Source: Diphasiastrum complanatum
Taxonomy: Eukaryota > Streptophyta > Lycopodiopsida > Lycopodiales > Lycopodiaceae
Direction: 5' to 3'
Length of the DNA stretch: 64,000 nt
Assembly (NCBI GenBank): GCA_029204225.1
Contig: CM055113.1
Coordinates: 1,839,973-1,903,972 of the forward strand
The stretch's first letter is position 1. Each line of letters begins with the position of its first letter. Positions 42,463 to 54,164 of this stretch are shown in pieces. A program made the position numbers and the translations under genes. The notes beneath the pieces were generated by a model. That model ran no database searches and had not been told where the DNA came from. It worked only from the letters and a program-made list of their open reading frames with translations.

Positions 42463-43088
42463 GTACATGATATGTTGCAGCGCTTCTTCCAAATTCACAT
42501 ATTTAGATGCCACTATTTTGAAACTGAATCTCTGTGTGAAGAATGTAGCATGCACGCCGTCATTATGATGGTGTTTAGAAATAATGGACTTTTAGGAGCA
42601 GCAGATCAAGGCCAGTTTGTGCTATTATTAATGATCCGGTATTGTCTTCAGCACCTGCATATGTCTGTCCCTGGCTAGACCTAGTGTTTTCTGTTTATAC
42701 TGTGTTCTGAACATCACTATATATGCCTTGACTCCAAGTTAGAAAATCTTGTAATGTTCTTAAGAATATGCTCATGAATGCACAATTTCTTTGCTTCGGT
42801 TGAGTCAGGCTTGTGCTGGACCATATCATAATTCCACATGTATGCATCCAGGTTCAATTAGCTGAAAGAAAATGATGAAAATTTGTCTTTATGGATTCCA
42901 GTTTGCACATGTTTATATAATTGGTGATTGAATGTGATATTATTCTTGTTCGGTTTTTAAATTTGAATAAATAACTGTTCAAGTACACTAACGGCCCTAA
43001 ATATTAGAATTCTTAATTGATGTTTGTGGCTACGTGCACTCATCTGTATAGCAGAATGGACAGAGCTTTAGAATACAAAGTATTGCAG

Positions 43089-43266
43089 ACAACTGGGGAG
43101 CTGGTGTTGGTCTTTCCAAGTGAGGCCGCATTTGTTGACTGCCAGACAGAGGTACCCAAATGTGGTAATGCCATGAGCACGGACAACTGGCATGTTGGTG
43201 TTGGTTTTTCCAAGTAAGGCTGCATTTGTTGACTGCCAGATAGAGGTACCAAAATGTGGTATTGCT
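43089..43266 (+). repeat. Imperfect tandem duplication (about 94 bp)
   Basis: Two copies, each running from ACAACTGG through TGTTGGT.TTTCCAAGT, GCATTTGTTGACTGCCAGA and AGAGGTACC to AAATGTGGTA, begin at about 43089 and 43183. In one frame both copies read (D)NW-x2-GVG-x-SK and then a stop codon (TGA in the first, TAA in the second). Confidence 0.8.
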
Positions 43267-45001
43267 GTGAGCTTATCAAAATGTAGCTGCTTAATAGGAG
43301 AATATATGTATATTTTTGGTGCATATTTGTAAATTGTCATAGAGCTCTGTTACACTTTATGACTCCCTTCAAGCTAGCATTGAAGCGAGTCTTCTTATTA
43401 GCAAGTTTTGCCCCTATCAATGTACTGATTTCTGGGATTCGAGGTGTAATAGGTAATTTGTTCAGCAATTAATACAAAATCTATGTATAATGTTTGCTTC
43501 ATTTTGATGTAGTACCATGTGGGCATTCTCATATTCTGCAAAACATTATGCATGTGCTCTGATGATAAGGTGAATATTTTATGCTGAAGTATATGTTTGC
43601 GTTATTTTTATGTAGTGAATATTGACAATAAGAAGCAATTTATTCACAATATTATGCTTTTCCGAAAGCTTTTATTCTATATTTATAGGAGTCTGCTTGG
43701 ATGCCATTTCTGCTCAAATGCTCTTGGGTGCAAGGGAAAGGGTTGCAGGTACAAATGAACAAACTTACGAATTCTGAACCCTGCACTTCAATTCAAACAA
43801 TGTAGGTTTGTTCCTCATCCTGGATCAAACAGGGATTTCAGGTCCAAGCAATTTTGCAAGACTTCAGACTTGAAAGTGTTGTAGCAAACATGTACATGCC
43901 TTTTTCTTGTTGGGAAGTTCGTTGTGATGAAAACTGACTTTTCTGAACCAAAATGTTTATGAGCATGCAAAATACAAAACCAGTATGGTTGTTTCTGAAA
44001 TCGTGGGAAATATAGGCCTACTGTAATGATAAGTCTTTTTATTATGTTCAAACTTCAGGGTGCCAAATATTAATTTATTTTTCTGCAATTTTCACGGATA
44101 AGTATTTCACTTTAGAATATCTTACCCAAGCTGAGTCATTCTATCATTCACGCACCAGCTACTTATTTCAAATTTAGTTTTGTTCTAAGCAAGATGAAGA
44201 AGTGATACGTAAATTTTGTCATAATCCTATGTGGAAGTAGTAGACCAGCTTTTCTCTTTATTGGTGAACTTTATCATTGCTCAAGTTTTTCCTTGGCAAC
44301 TGATATTAACCTGACATCTTTGCCTTTGTATGAGTGTATGAAGGCTAATTGATGTGTATTTTTATGCATGTGGCTGCACCTGCTCTTAGGTGCCAATGAC
44401 AATCCGTGGTATGCAGATAGTTGTTGGGGTGAGACTTGGTGTTTGAGTACTGAAATGTTGGTTAACGTTTCTTTTTGTAATATTTGTCTACTACCCTAAA
44501 TGTCAATGCAATTGTAATATTGTATGAATGCGTGAAAACACTCATTCAGAATCCAAGATGTGGAGTGAAACCTAGGTAGTATTTATAAATGCGCAACATG
44601 TTACAAGGGGGGGACTTGGAAATCTACGTTAATGTGTTTTTTACAAGCAATTTCTAGCATTATGCTTTTCCTTTTAAGATGTTGTGAATGTTTGTAAGAA
44701 TCCTTCAATGCTCCTGTTAACTTTTATGCTTCATGTTATTGGCTTCCTAATTGGGCCTTGCTGTAAGCATGAGAATGATGACTGATGACTAAAGTTGTAA
44801 GTTAAACACATCTTGCATCCTCTCACATGATACTCTAGTCAATTTTAGAGATTATCTATGTTCTTTTTCTCTATTGTTGTTTTTTGGGCATATTGAGATG
44901 CAAGAATGCATTTTTACAAATTTGGATCAACACGTTTTAAGATATGATTGCAACATGCATGTCATTGTAACTAGGTAATTTGCTCGATTTGAGTACAAAT
45001 T

Positions 45002-45345
45002 TAAGGTTTTGAAAGTGGAAATGCATTGTGGAATCTGTATATTGCTACATATTTGTACTGACCATGTCAATATTGATGTCTTTGATTTGGAAGTCGTAAA
45101 GTTGTAAGATTCAAATTGGGAACTACTCAAATCACTATTCAGGTTTGAGTGGTGCGTACACAAATTGACAAATATCCTGTTAAATTCTCAGGTCTGAAAG
45201 GCGGAAATAGATTATGAAACTTGTATGTTGCCACTCTAGTATCTAAATACTGCTGTTGACCATATTTATAGTAGTACCTTTGACGTAGAAGTTGCGAAGT
45301 TGGAAGCCCCTATATGGCAACCACTAAATCATTACTCACATTAGT
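45002..45345 (+). repeat. Diverged tandem duplication (about 187 bp)
   Basis: The order of phrases AGGT.TGAAAG.GGAAAT, GTATRTTGC, GACCAT, GTCTTTGA/ACCTTTGACG, GGAAGT.G and GGCAACCACT/GGGAACTACT is repeated at about 45002 and 45189. The copies are clearly related but well diverged. No function is apparent. Confidence 0.6.
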
Positions 45346-48105
45346 TGTTTTTATGCACAAGCGTATGCCACCTATAAGGAGGTTTTGGTCTTTATTTTTT
45401 TTCACATAGTAATTCTCTATATGCCACTATTTATCTTGAAAGTCCAATTTGCTAAGAATGGCAGATTGAATGTAGGCTAACCCTTGATATAGACAACAGT
45501 AAGCTGAATGATTTCATTAAAATGGAGCTGCTCCTTGCTCTTCAATTGCTTGCTTATAGTATGGCAATTCTTAAAGTGTGCCATCATTGATGTTTTGTGA
45601 AAGGGACTCCAAAATAGTAGGAATTATGTTTGGATTTTATGATATTCGGCCTCCATGAGTCATTACACAGTAAGAATCTAGCGTAGAATGTATTAAACAA
45701 GCAAGTGAGAATCTAATGTTAAGCCCTGTCATTGTCATAGTGCTTATTGCATTCTACTTCTTTGGTAGTTTGCCAACCTCTAGAATGCCGAGTTCTCAAT
45801 ATGAATGTTTAATGTTTTGGAACCTATGTTATCACACTTCTTCATCTTTTGTTTGGTCTTGAAATGTTCAAGGTCTATGTTCACAAAAATTGACAGGTTT
45901 TTGTAATCAGCAATTCATCACTGCAAAAAAGGAACCTTTTTTCCCTCCCATGTGCTACTTTTGCTTTTGTTGACTATTTGCTATTGTGGTGGAATATCTT
46001 ATATTGCATTGGAGAGCCATCTAGTACTAGTTCTAGTATATTATGATTTTGAAGATCAAAGTACATATTTCTTGTTTTTAGCTAGTTTTCCTTTTTAAGT
46101 ACATTATATGACTTATCATTGCAATTTTTATTTCTTTCTCTTGTATGGCCCCGGATTGGAGTCCTCTTGACTTCCAAGCAAGAGAAAATCTTAGCCAACT
46201 CACCACTTATTGGAGAACCAACAATTATAACATTATCCAATGTATTTTTTTACGCATCTGTTCAGTGCATTCTAATATTAAACAAACATTCAAACATCGT
46301 GCAGTCTTAGGCCTTGAGATTTTGATGTGTCATATGAGATGCAAGAGGTTATCACCAATGTGATCTTATTGTCTTACATATAATCGGGTATAAATTGTCC
46401 ATGAAAGCTTCCTTTCTTGGTCGATCAAGTTGAAAAACTATGTAAATTTTAGTAGCTAGAAGTTAAAACGTTTTGACTTTTGACGAATGGTCAGCAATCC
46501 TTATTTTTATATGGGTTTTGCAGATTCGATTTAGGCAAGGAAACCATACCCATAACTTATTTAAGAATAAAGTGGACATGTACGTATTTATTTCTTTGTT
46601 AAAGCCATTCCAATTTGATATTTGATATATTGGAATAGAGTATTGAACATGCTGAAGTGAAAGTATATTTGCTAAATAAAGATGAAGCGTGATCATTTCA
46701 TAATACTACTTTAATGTAAATTCTTTCAATATCTATGGCAATCTGTACTTTTTGGCAGCTTGCCACACCCACAAGAATTTCCAAAGTTATGGTTCCATGC
46801 AAGACAATTTCATCCCTTAGGTTAAAGCTATTCGATTATCGAGGGATAGGAAATAGATAAAAGCTTCAATTTTGTACAAATGAAGCCACATTCTATGCAA
46901 TTCTATAGTAGCAGGTTTTTTGTATGTAAGATCTCCAATGACAAAGTATTTTCAATCATCTACAAAGTGATTATGCGTGATTCTTGAATTGTTAAAGTTT
47001 GAGCGAGGGTGAGAATCAAGCAAAACAATAAAAATTATGGCGATATCTTTTTATTTAGAAAACACCTCTAAGACTAATAATGAGTGAGCAATAGCTCAAA
47101 CAATGAAAATCAATATTAATTGCTACGTGATCTTATTACAAATGGTGTTCATTATTGTCACTTATACTACAATTGGACTTCTTGTTAAAATTCACATGCA
47201 TGAGGGAAATAAGCACAAGTGAGTCTCTTTTGACACCTTGCTCACAAAAGTCTTGAAATTTGTTGGAGACATACTCTCCACCACCACCACCACCACATCT
47301 CAAAGCTTTTAGCTTGAAAGAGAATTGCTTTTCTACCAAAGCTTTGAACTTGAGGAAAACATCAAACACCATAGATTTGGAAGATAAGATATACAACCAT
47401 GTGAATCTTGTATAATCATCAATAAAGGTGACAAAGCATGTAGCTTTTCGTTTGCTATTGGAAGATGAGAAGTGGACATTCGAGTGCACAAGCTCCAATG
47501 GATGATGAGTCTTGATGTTGGATCTTGTACAAGACCTCCTATGTGACTTTGCAATTGCACATGCTTCACAAGATTGAAGCTCCTTTGATAAGGTGTTTGT
47601 TAATTCAATAGCTTTTTCTTCCTTGATCATAGATGCCATGGTTTTAAAGTTGGGATGGCCCAATCTTTTATGCCACAAGTCTTTTTGAGAAATGTTGGTC
47701 TTGTAGGCTACATCACAAATGCTAGCACTCTCACTAGAATCTAGTTTGTAGATCCACTAGCAACAATCTCATCTTCTCTCTTGATTACACAAGTGTCAAC
47801 TCCAAACTTGACATCTAGGCCATTATCAAGCAATTGATTAACACTAATGAGATTCTTTGTTAGTTTTGACACGAGAAAAATATTTTTGAGACAAGACTTT
47901 TGAGGATGCAACATTCAAGGGAATACTTTCTACTCCAATTCTACACTTACAATCATCTGCAGTATGGATGGATTTTTTGACACCTCCATAAGGCTTGAGA
48001 CTAGAGAAGGATTTTTTTGAACTACACATGTGAGAAGTAGCTCCACTATCAATATAGCACAATCCATCATTCTTGTTCAAAGAGAAGAAGAGAAACTAGA
48101 CAACA

Positions 48106-48109
<4 letters not shown>

Positions 48110-48198
<89 letters not shown>
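48110..48198. repeat. (CT)44 microsatellite
   Basis: A pure CT/GA dinucleotide run of about 89 bp lies between the zinc knuckle and protease of the copia remnant. In the minus-strand frame it would encode an Arg-Glu repeat. Confidence 0.97.
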
Positions 48199-48202
<4 letters not shown>

Positions 48203-48375
48203 GAAAGGTTAAATTGCTTGAATTAATTCTTCTTCTTGAAGCAATTTGTGACATAATGACCTTTCTTGCCACAAAAGAAGCACCTGATCTTTTTTTCCTT
48301 CCACTTGGATGTTGAAGCTTGAGAGGAATTGTTCTCCTCTCCATCTTTAACTTGCCTTTGCCCTTGTCTTTGTTG

Positions 48376-48545
48376 AAGTGTTGTTGTTGTCTTCTCCACC
48401 ATTGTTGATTGAGAGTTTTTTCATCCTCATGAGTTTGTTCTCTTGCCTACATTATTCAATAAGTGTTGTTGTTGTCTTCTCCACCATTGTTGATTGAGAG
48501 TTTTTTCATCCTCATGAGTTTGTTTTCTTGCCTACATTATTCAAC
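48376..48545 (-). repeat. 85-bp tandem duplication in copia gag
   Basis: Units 48376-48460 and 48461-48545 begin AAGTGTTGTTGTTGTCTTC and are nearly identical (a few substitutions). 85 is not a multiple of three, so the duplication shifts the gag frame. Confidence 0.92.
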
Positions 48546-48755
48546 AATCAGAACTCCTTGAAGTGTTTCCAAGCTTGGAAGCTCCTCCTTGATTGCATAA
48601 GATTGTACAAGATTGTCAAATTCATCCTTCAAATCATTGATGATCGTAAGGCTGCATACTGCTGTAGAGAGAGAATAATTACGTAGTATGATTGTACTCT
48701 AGAGATGAATTAGGTGAGTAGGATTGAAGATTAACTCCAACACTCCCCCTTAAGC

Positions 48756-49983
48756 TTAATTCCTAGGATCCTGAATGAAGTTTAATAAGTTGCATAAAAC
48801 AACATGTTTTTCCCTCAATAGAGGCTTTGTCAAAATATTAGCCAACATACTATCAGTATGACAATAACTTAATTTGACAACTTTGTTCAGAACTTTCTCT
48901 CTAAGAAAATGAAATTGAACTTTAATGTGTTTAGTTATAGAGTGAATTTGTGGGTTCAGAGATAGAAAAATGCAACTCTTATTGTCGCAATGGAGTATAG
49001 CTGGTCTGATTTGAGAGAACATTAGATCCTGAAGCAATCTTTTGAGCCAAATGATTTCCTTTACTGCAAAGATGGCTGCAACATATTCAGACTCTATGGA
49101 AGACAAAGAAACACATTTATGCTTTCGACAGTTCCATGAAATGGGTCCTCTTGCTAGAAAGCATAAATAGCCAGAAGTGGATTTTCGTGTATCCACGTCT
49201 CCAACCCAGTCAGAGTCGGAATACACATTTAGAGTTAAAGCGTCCTATGTATTTTCCTTATAACACAGAGCATTGTGCTTAGTGGCTTGAATGTATCTTA
49301 ATACTCTCACTAGAGCTTTCTAGTGAGATAGGCCGACATTTGATATAATGTGCTAACTGAATAGGCAAGATCGGGTCGAGTGCAGACCATGGCATACATG
49401 ATCGATCCGACTGATAGGGGTACTTGCACATCTCTTCCTTTTCTGCTTCAATCAGCGGGCACATGTCCTTCGACAGTTTGAATCCTAGATCTATAGGCAA
49501 GTCTATCGACTTGCAGGCTTCTATGCCATACTTGTACATACATGTAGAGTACACTGGTTAGATGCCTTTCTTGGCTTATCGCGATCCTTCTATTTGCTTT
49601 GCCTCTAGTTATCTCGAGAGGAGGTAATGCACTAGGCCTGAATCGGTCATTTCGAATTCCTTTGACAATAGAGACTTTGTCTCTTGTAGTAATTGATTCG
49701 AATTGTTGATGATCAGAGAGTCATCAACGTATAGAGCTATTTTAACATAGCTTGGACCTCTGTGCTTGAGATAAATGTTAGAGTCGGTAGAATTTCAGAT
49801 GAAGTCATGCTGCAACAAGAATTGATTGATTTTATCAAACCAGGCACTTGAAGCTTGCTTCGGCTCGTAGAGAGCTTTCTGCAGGTTACATACCTTATGT
49901 TCTTGGACTTGAAGGACATAAGGTTGATAGATACAGATGTGTTTTTGTATATATCCATTCAAATAAGCAGTCTGAACATCCAT
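48756..49983 (-). pseudogene. Copia reverse transcriptase and RNase H
   Basis: RT starts MDVQTAYLNGYIQKH (catalytic Asp context DV..AFLNG), then LQKALYEPKQASSAWF and, at about 49740-49720, the active-site phrase LYVDDSLII. RNase H (49226-48756) shows YSDSDWVGDVDTRKSTSGY, SSIESEYVAA and ILTKPL. Several frameshifts and stops separate the blocks. It ends just before the polypurine tract at about 48754. Confidence 0.87.
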
Positions 49984-50265
49984 CTAGCGAACTTCCAGAT
50001 CTTCGACAACTTTGATAACAAGTAGTGATCGAATTGATCGAAGTCTTACTACTAGACTAAACGTCTCAGTGTATTCAATCCCATAAGTTTGTTTGTATCC
50101 TTTGACGACTAGTCGAGCTTTCTATTTGGATGTCGAACCATTTGGATTGAGCTTCAACTTGAAGATCCAGTTAGTGTCAATAATCTTTGCATCAGGAGGA
50201 GCTTCGACAAGACGCCAGGTCTTGTTCTTCATCAATAAATTATGTTCAACATTCATGGGAGTGCG

Positions 50266-51356
50266 TCAATTTTCTGCATTCGAGCTCGACAGTGCTTTTG
50301 CTATGGTGGCAGGTTCATCATAACTGATGAATGCCTGAGGGATATAATGATCATTCTCTTGTCGATGTCGAGCAAACCTTCGAACAATAGTCGATTGCTG
50401 AGATGATGATTCTCTTTGCTGTGCGACATGGGTATCTTTGATTGTTGTCGAAACAGTCGCAAGAGGTTGAGGCCTATCGATAGTGATAGGAGTCATTGGA
50501 ACGAACTCTTGCATTTGCTGCTTCTGCTTGAAGTCGTAAAATCTATCTTCGAGGATGACGGCGTCTCGACTGACTGTGATTAGACCTGATTCGACGTCGT
50601 AGATTCGATAGGCTTTGTGTGATGTCGAGTATCCGATGAAGATACTTCTGCAACTAATATGATCAATTTTCTTTCTCAGGTCAGACGGAATCTGCATATA
50701 GCAAAGGTAACAAAACACTCGGAAGTGCTTCAGACTCGGTTTGTATCCATGAAAGGCTTTGAAGGGAGTCTTTGAGTCGATTGTTTTAGTGCTTTGAATA
50801 ATGCTGCAAATAAGCTGTTGAAATTGTTTTAGCCCAAAAATTCTTAGGTAGCTAAGCATTTGACATCATTGATCGTGTTGCATTGAGTAATGTTCGGTTC
50901 CTTCTCTCGGCTACTCCATTTTGTTGTGGTGTGTAGTTGGTGGTGAACTGATGATGAATGCCGCATGATGATAGGTAGTCTGACATTTTGTCTAACAGAT
51001 ACTTTTCCCCACTCTCTGTGCGTAGGGTCTTGAGTTTTTGACCAGTCTATGTCTCGGCAAACTGCTTGAGACTTGTTCTTGATGAAAATAATGCTGGTGA
51101 ATCTTGAATAGTCATCGATAAAAGTGAGAAAGTATAGTGCTAAACCCAAAGAGGGAATACTCATAGGGCCGCACAGATTACTTTGTATCAATCCCAAAAT
51201 GGACTTCACTCTAGTGGCTTGTCCCTTTGGAAATCTTGATCTAGGCTGTTTTCCTAGTAAGCACATCTCGTAGACATGTCGAATCTCAGTGGAGGCAACA
51301 TTAATATTTAAATCCTTAACCATATTGTTATGATGCATGTACAAGATAGATCTCAT
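50266..51356 (-). pseudogene. Copia integrase
   Basis: 51356-50844 carries the zinc-binding end (EMCLLGKQPRSRFP), the core start (LGLIQSNLCGPM, where the usual H.DLCGP Asp is now Asn) and LTFIDDYSRF. After a frame change, 50859-50266 carries the integrase C-terminal part (TPFKAFHGYKPSLKHFRVF, IFIGYSTSHKAYRIYD) and the Gln/Ser-rich linker to RT. Two or more frame changes lie in between. Confidence 0.83.
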
Positions 51357-51517
51357 GTTTAAATGTCCTAATCTTTGATGCCATAATTTGAAGTACTCAC
51401 ATTGGTTGAAAGTGCATACTCATGACTCAAAATGTACAAATTACTTTCTCTGTTTACAGAGAGGATTTTGTTACGATATTTTTTACAAAATAGTACATTG
51501 TTGTGAATTGAACAAGA

Positions 51518-52383
51518 CTATAAACCCTGATCTGTGAGCTTGCTAATAGAAGGTATATTCTTTGTCAACTTAGGCACATAAAGTATGTCCTTAAGCAATG
51601 TTGAGTCACCATTTGGAAGATGAAGACGTATGGAACCTTGGCCTTCAATCTGATGTGTACTGAAGTCACATAAATAAATATACTTTGAATCTGCTAGCGT
51701 GAGTTCTTCAAATAGGAACTTACATGGAGTCATGTGCTGAGAAGCACCGGGATCAAGATACCAGAGTAAGACATCTCTACATTGTTGATCATCTTGTACC
51801 ATTTAGCAATTTTGGGTCTTCATGAAGGTTCTGGCAGAATCATATATCCCATCCTGCTGCATCTTCTTCTTTGCTTCATTGTGCTTGAGAACTCAACATT
51901 CCTTGATGTCATGATTGGTATACTTACAATACTTGCTAAAGAGATTGGTTTTTGGCATTTGATGTTGTCGATTGTGCTGTTGTGATTGTTGGTCTAAATC
52001 AGTCTGCTCAGCTTTTGTCTTTTTGTCCTTTGAAGTTCTCTTCTTTTGGAGCTGTTGCTTATTCGAATAGAGGACTAATGTCTTCGTATTCGCTGTGGAT
52101 AAGCTTTTCCTTCTTACTTCTTCCTGCAATAAACTTGCTATCAAATTTTGCAGAGACAGGTCAAGAGCATTGCTCAAGAGAATACTAAATTGTCGTAAGA
52201 GGGAGGAAGACTGAAGAGAAGAGACATGTTAGCATCTTTGTCCAATACTGGCGAACCTACTACAGCTGGCTGATTAAGCAGGTGTTTGAATTCATTTAGA
52301 TGATCGGTGATTGAGGTTCTTTCACTCATTTTGAGTGACATGAACTTCTTTCTCAAGAAGAGGCGAGTCGATACATCTGTCAT
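51518..52383 (-). pseudogene. Copia gag and protease
   Basis: Gag (52383-51893) shows LNEFKHLLNQPAVVGSPV, LFSLPPSYDNLVFS and LDLSLQNLIASLLQEEVRRK. Its zinc knuckle is decayed (CKYTNHDIKEC, Gly lost). The protease (51802-51518) has YLDPGASQHMTP, where the usual active-site DSGAS/DTGAS has become DPGAS. A frame change separates the two gag parts. Confidence 0.83.
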
Positions 52384-52754
52384 TTCATAGAGACCAGAAA
52401 GAATGTCCCATGCTTATTTAGAACTAGAACAATTTTTTACATGAGCTATTTGTGAATCCTTAAGATTCAGAGATGCAATGACAAGTGCTTTGCCATCCTT
52501 AGCTTCCCAGGCGGTCTGGCTATTGAACCATTGACGTATCTCCAAAGTTCTTTTTCAGTGAGTATCACCTTCCACATGTGAAAGTCATCACCGTTGAACT
52601 TATTGATCAAGCAGTCTCGAAAGATGTATCTTCCATAATAAATGATCTAAGAAATTGTAAAATAATCGTAAATACTATAACAGTTTGGACCTATGGCTCT
52701 GATACCACTTGGTGGGTTTGTATGAAAGAGTATTCTTTGCAAGTGATTATTTAT

Positions 52755-53385
52755 CATCTCTGATACCACTCCTGCTTAATACAAAATCTAGACAAGAGAA
52801 AAACCCAACGTTAAATTATGATTACCTATTGTTGATTAAGACTATTACTTAGATCGACCAGAGGAATATCTTTGAAGGTGTCAAAGACAACCGTGAAGGG
52901 AGCGAAATAGTTAGGCGTCTATGACAACCATGCTTCCTTCAAAATAGATATGCTGAATGAGTCGTGGAACGAGTATCAGTACAAGAGAAAGGAATTATCA
53001 GAAAGCATTGTTAGTGCAAACACACATAAAGAAAATAGAAAATCTGCATGAAGTTGTTGTGAATACAACGATCAGATCACGATCTTGTGTCCGAGAATAG
53101 TTCATAGTAATAGCGCACTATGTGTTGTGATCTTACTACACTGGCTACGTCTCTACTTCTTGAATTACTTTCACTCTCTCTAAAGATCTATGATCCTATG
53201 GAATCAAGTAGTCTCAAGCTGCAACTGTTGGAACGGAGGTGTACTTCGAAAACCTTCATGTGTTACAATTTTAGATTTATGTTTTATGTGTTTCGTTGCA
53301 TGCGTTGTTGGTTTATGTTACATGCTTTGAATATATAAACTCGAAACCAATGCTGAAAAATGTATGCATGTAGGTATTTGGAACA
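52755..53385. other. No recognised gene
   Basis: Sequence between a copia 5' end and a Helitron. It probably includes decayed copia LTR. A second primer-site-like CTCTGATACCACT lies at about 52757, some 57 bp from the first. Confidence 0.4.
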
Positions 53386-53745
53386 TTGAAAATTACAAAT
53401 ATAAATGCTCCACCGATCGTCTTTGTTTGTTCGATTTGCCAATCCAAGAAGATCACTAGAAAATCATTGGCTACATATTTTTGCAATACATGTGATAATA
53501 CCACATTATTGAAAAAGGTGGGTGTGCTTACGACAAAAATTGAAGATGACAATGGTAAAATTGTGGCGGTGAGTATTTATGATGAATGGGTCCAAACAAT
53601 ATTGGAGCTAACTAAATCATTGCCAACAACATATGAAAAAATCTCCATTCGTGCAAAAATGGTGGCTGTTGAAACAAAAGCGAAATATCAACTTGATGGT
53701 CAAAACAATCTTATTGGAGTGGAGATGCCTTGCACAAGGTACATA
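53386..53745 (+). pseudogene. RPA-like single-strand DNA-binding segment (Helitron cargo)
   Basis: An open segment of about 120 codons has a four-Cys zinc ribbon (VCSIC ... YFCNTC) followed by an OB-fold-like stretch (IEDDNGKIVAVSIYDEW). This resembles the C-terminal zinc-ribbon OB domain of replication protein A1, which plant Helitrons often carry. After GVEMPCTRY the frame turns into unrelated hydrophobic sequence. The Helitron proper lies about 2 kb downstream on the same strand. The assignment is by pattern only. Confidence 0.55.
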
Positions 53746-54164
53746 TACATATTTTTGATAGAATGCAATTTCTTATTCACTTCAATTATTTCGCTTTATT
53801 CCATATATGGTTTTCGAAATCCTTTGTTCAAATTGTATGTTGCAGTTCTATATCTGCTCGCATGCCTATTTTTACTCAGATCGCTAGAACTGATGTAAGT
53901 ACCTCACAACTTTGTACAAGCTGACTTGCCAATGGTGGAATGCTCTACCTATGTTGATAATGCCGCTGCAATGCTAAATGAAGAAACCAACTTTTAACAT
54001 GAATATGACACCATAGGTATAGTTTTGTATCTATATATGTTTAATAACTAACAAATGCTTTTGGTTTTGGTCGTGTTTGACTTTGTTAATACCGATGGTA
54101 CATGTTTCTTGTTCTATAAACTATTACAATAAATGCACAATTTTTTGAAACTTTTGTTTACACT

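Larger units (their letters stand above)
42463..47135. other. No recognised gene; probably includes the MORC 3' end
   Basis: AT-rich sequence without recognised domains. It may contain the terminal MORC exon and 3' UTR, and it contains two local duplications (43089-43266 and 45002-45345). Confidence 0.45.
47136..48620 (-). pseudogene. Ty1/copia gag-protease-integrase remnant
   Basis: On the minus strand the order is: gag end with a zinc knuckle (CFFCGKKGH..TNC, about 48280-48235), a CT microsatellite, protease (LCYIDSGATSHMCSS at about 48060), GAG-pre-integrase with its zinc site (WHKRLGHPNFK ... CEACAIAKSHR) and the integrase core (CFVTFIDDYTRFTW). The second catalytic Asp region is LRC-GGGGGG-EY instead of DNGGEY because of a GGT expansion. 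Homology stops near 47136; RT and LTRs are missing. The frame is broken between gag, protease and integrase. Confidence 0.85.
48662..52750 (-). mobile_element. Ty1/copia element, nearly full internal region
   Basis: Read downward from about 52750: primer site (TGGTATCAGAGC as the complement of 52696-52707), gag, protease, integrase, RT, RNase H, polypurine tract (AAGGGGGAG, about 48746-48754) and the first part of a 3' LTR starting TGTTGGAGTTAATC at about 48745. The 3' LTR appears cut short at about 48662, where the next copia remnant begins. The 5' LTR could not be delimited. Stop codons and frameshifts occur throughout, so the element is dead. Confidence 0.82.

Noticed and set aside
48110-48198. 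Arg-Glu repeat protein from the CT tract
   Set aside because: It is a microsatellite in a dead copia element, not a gene.
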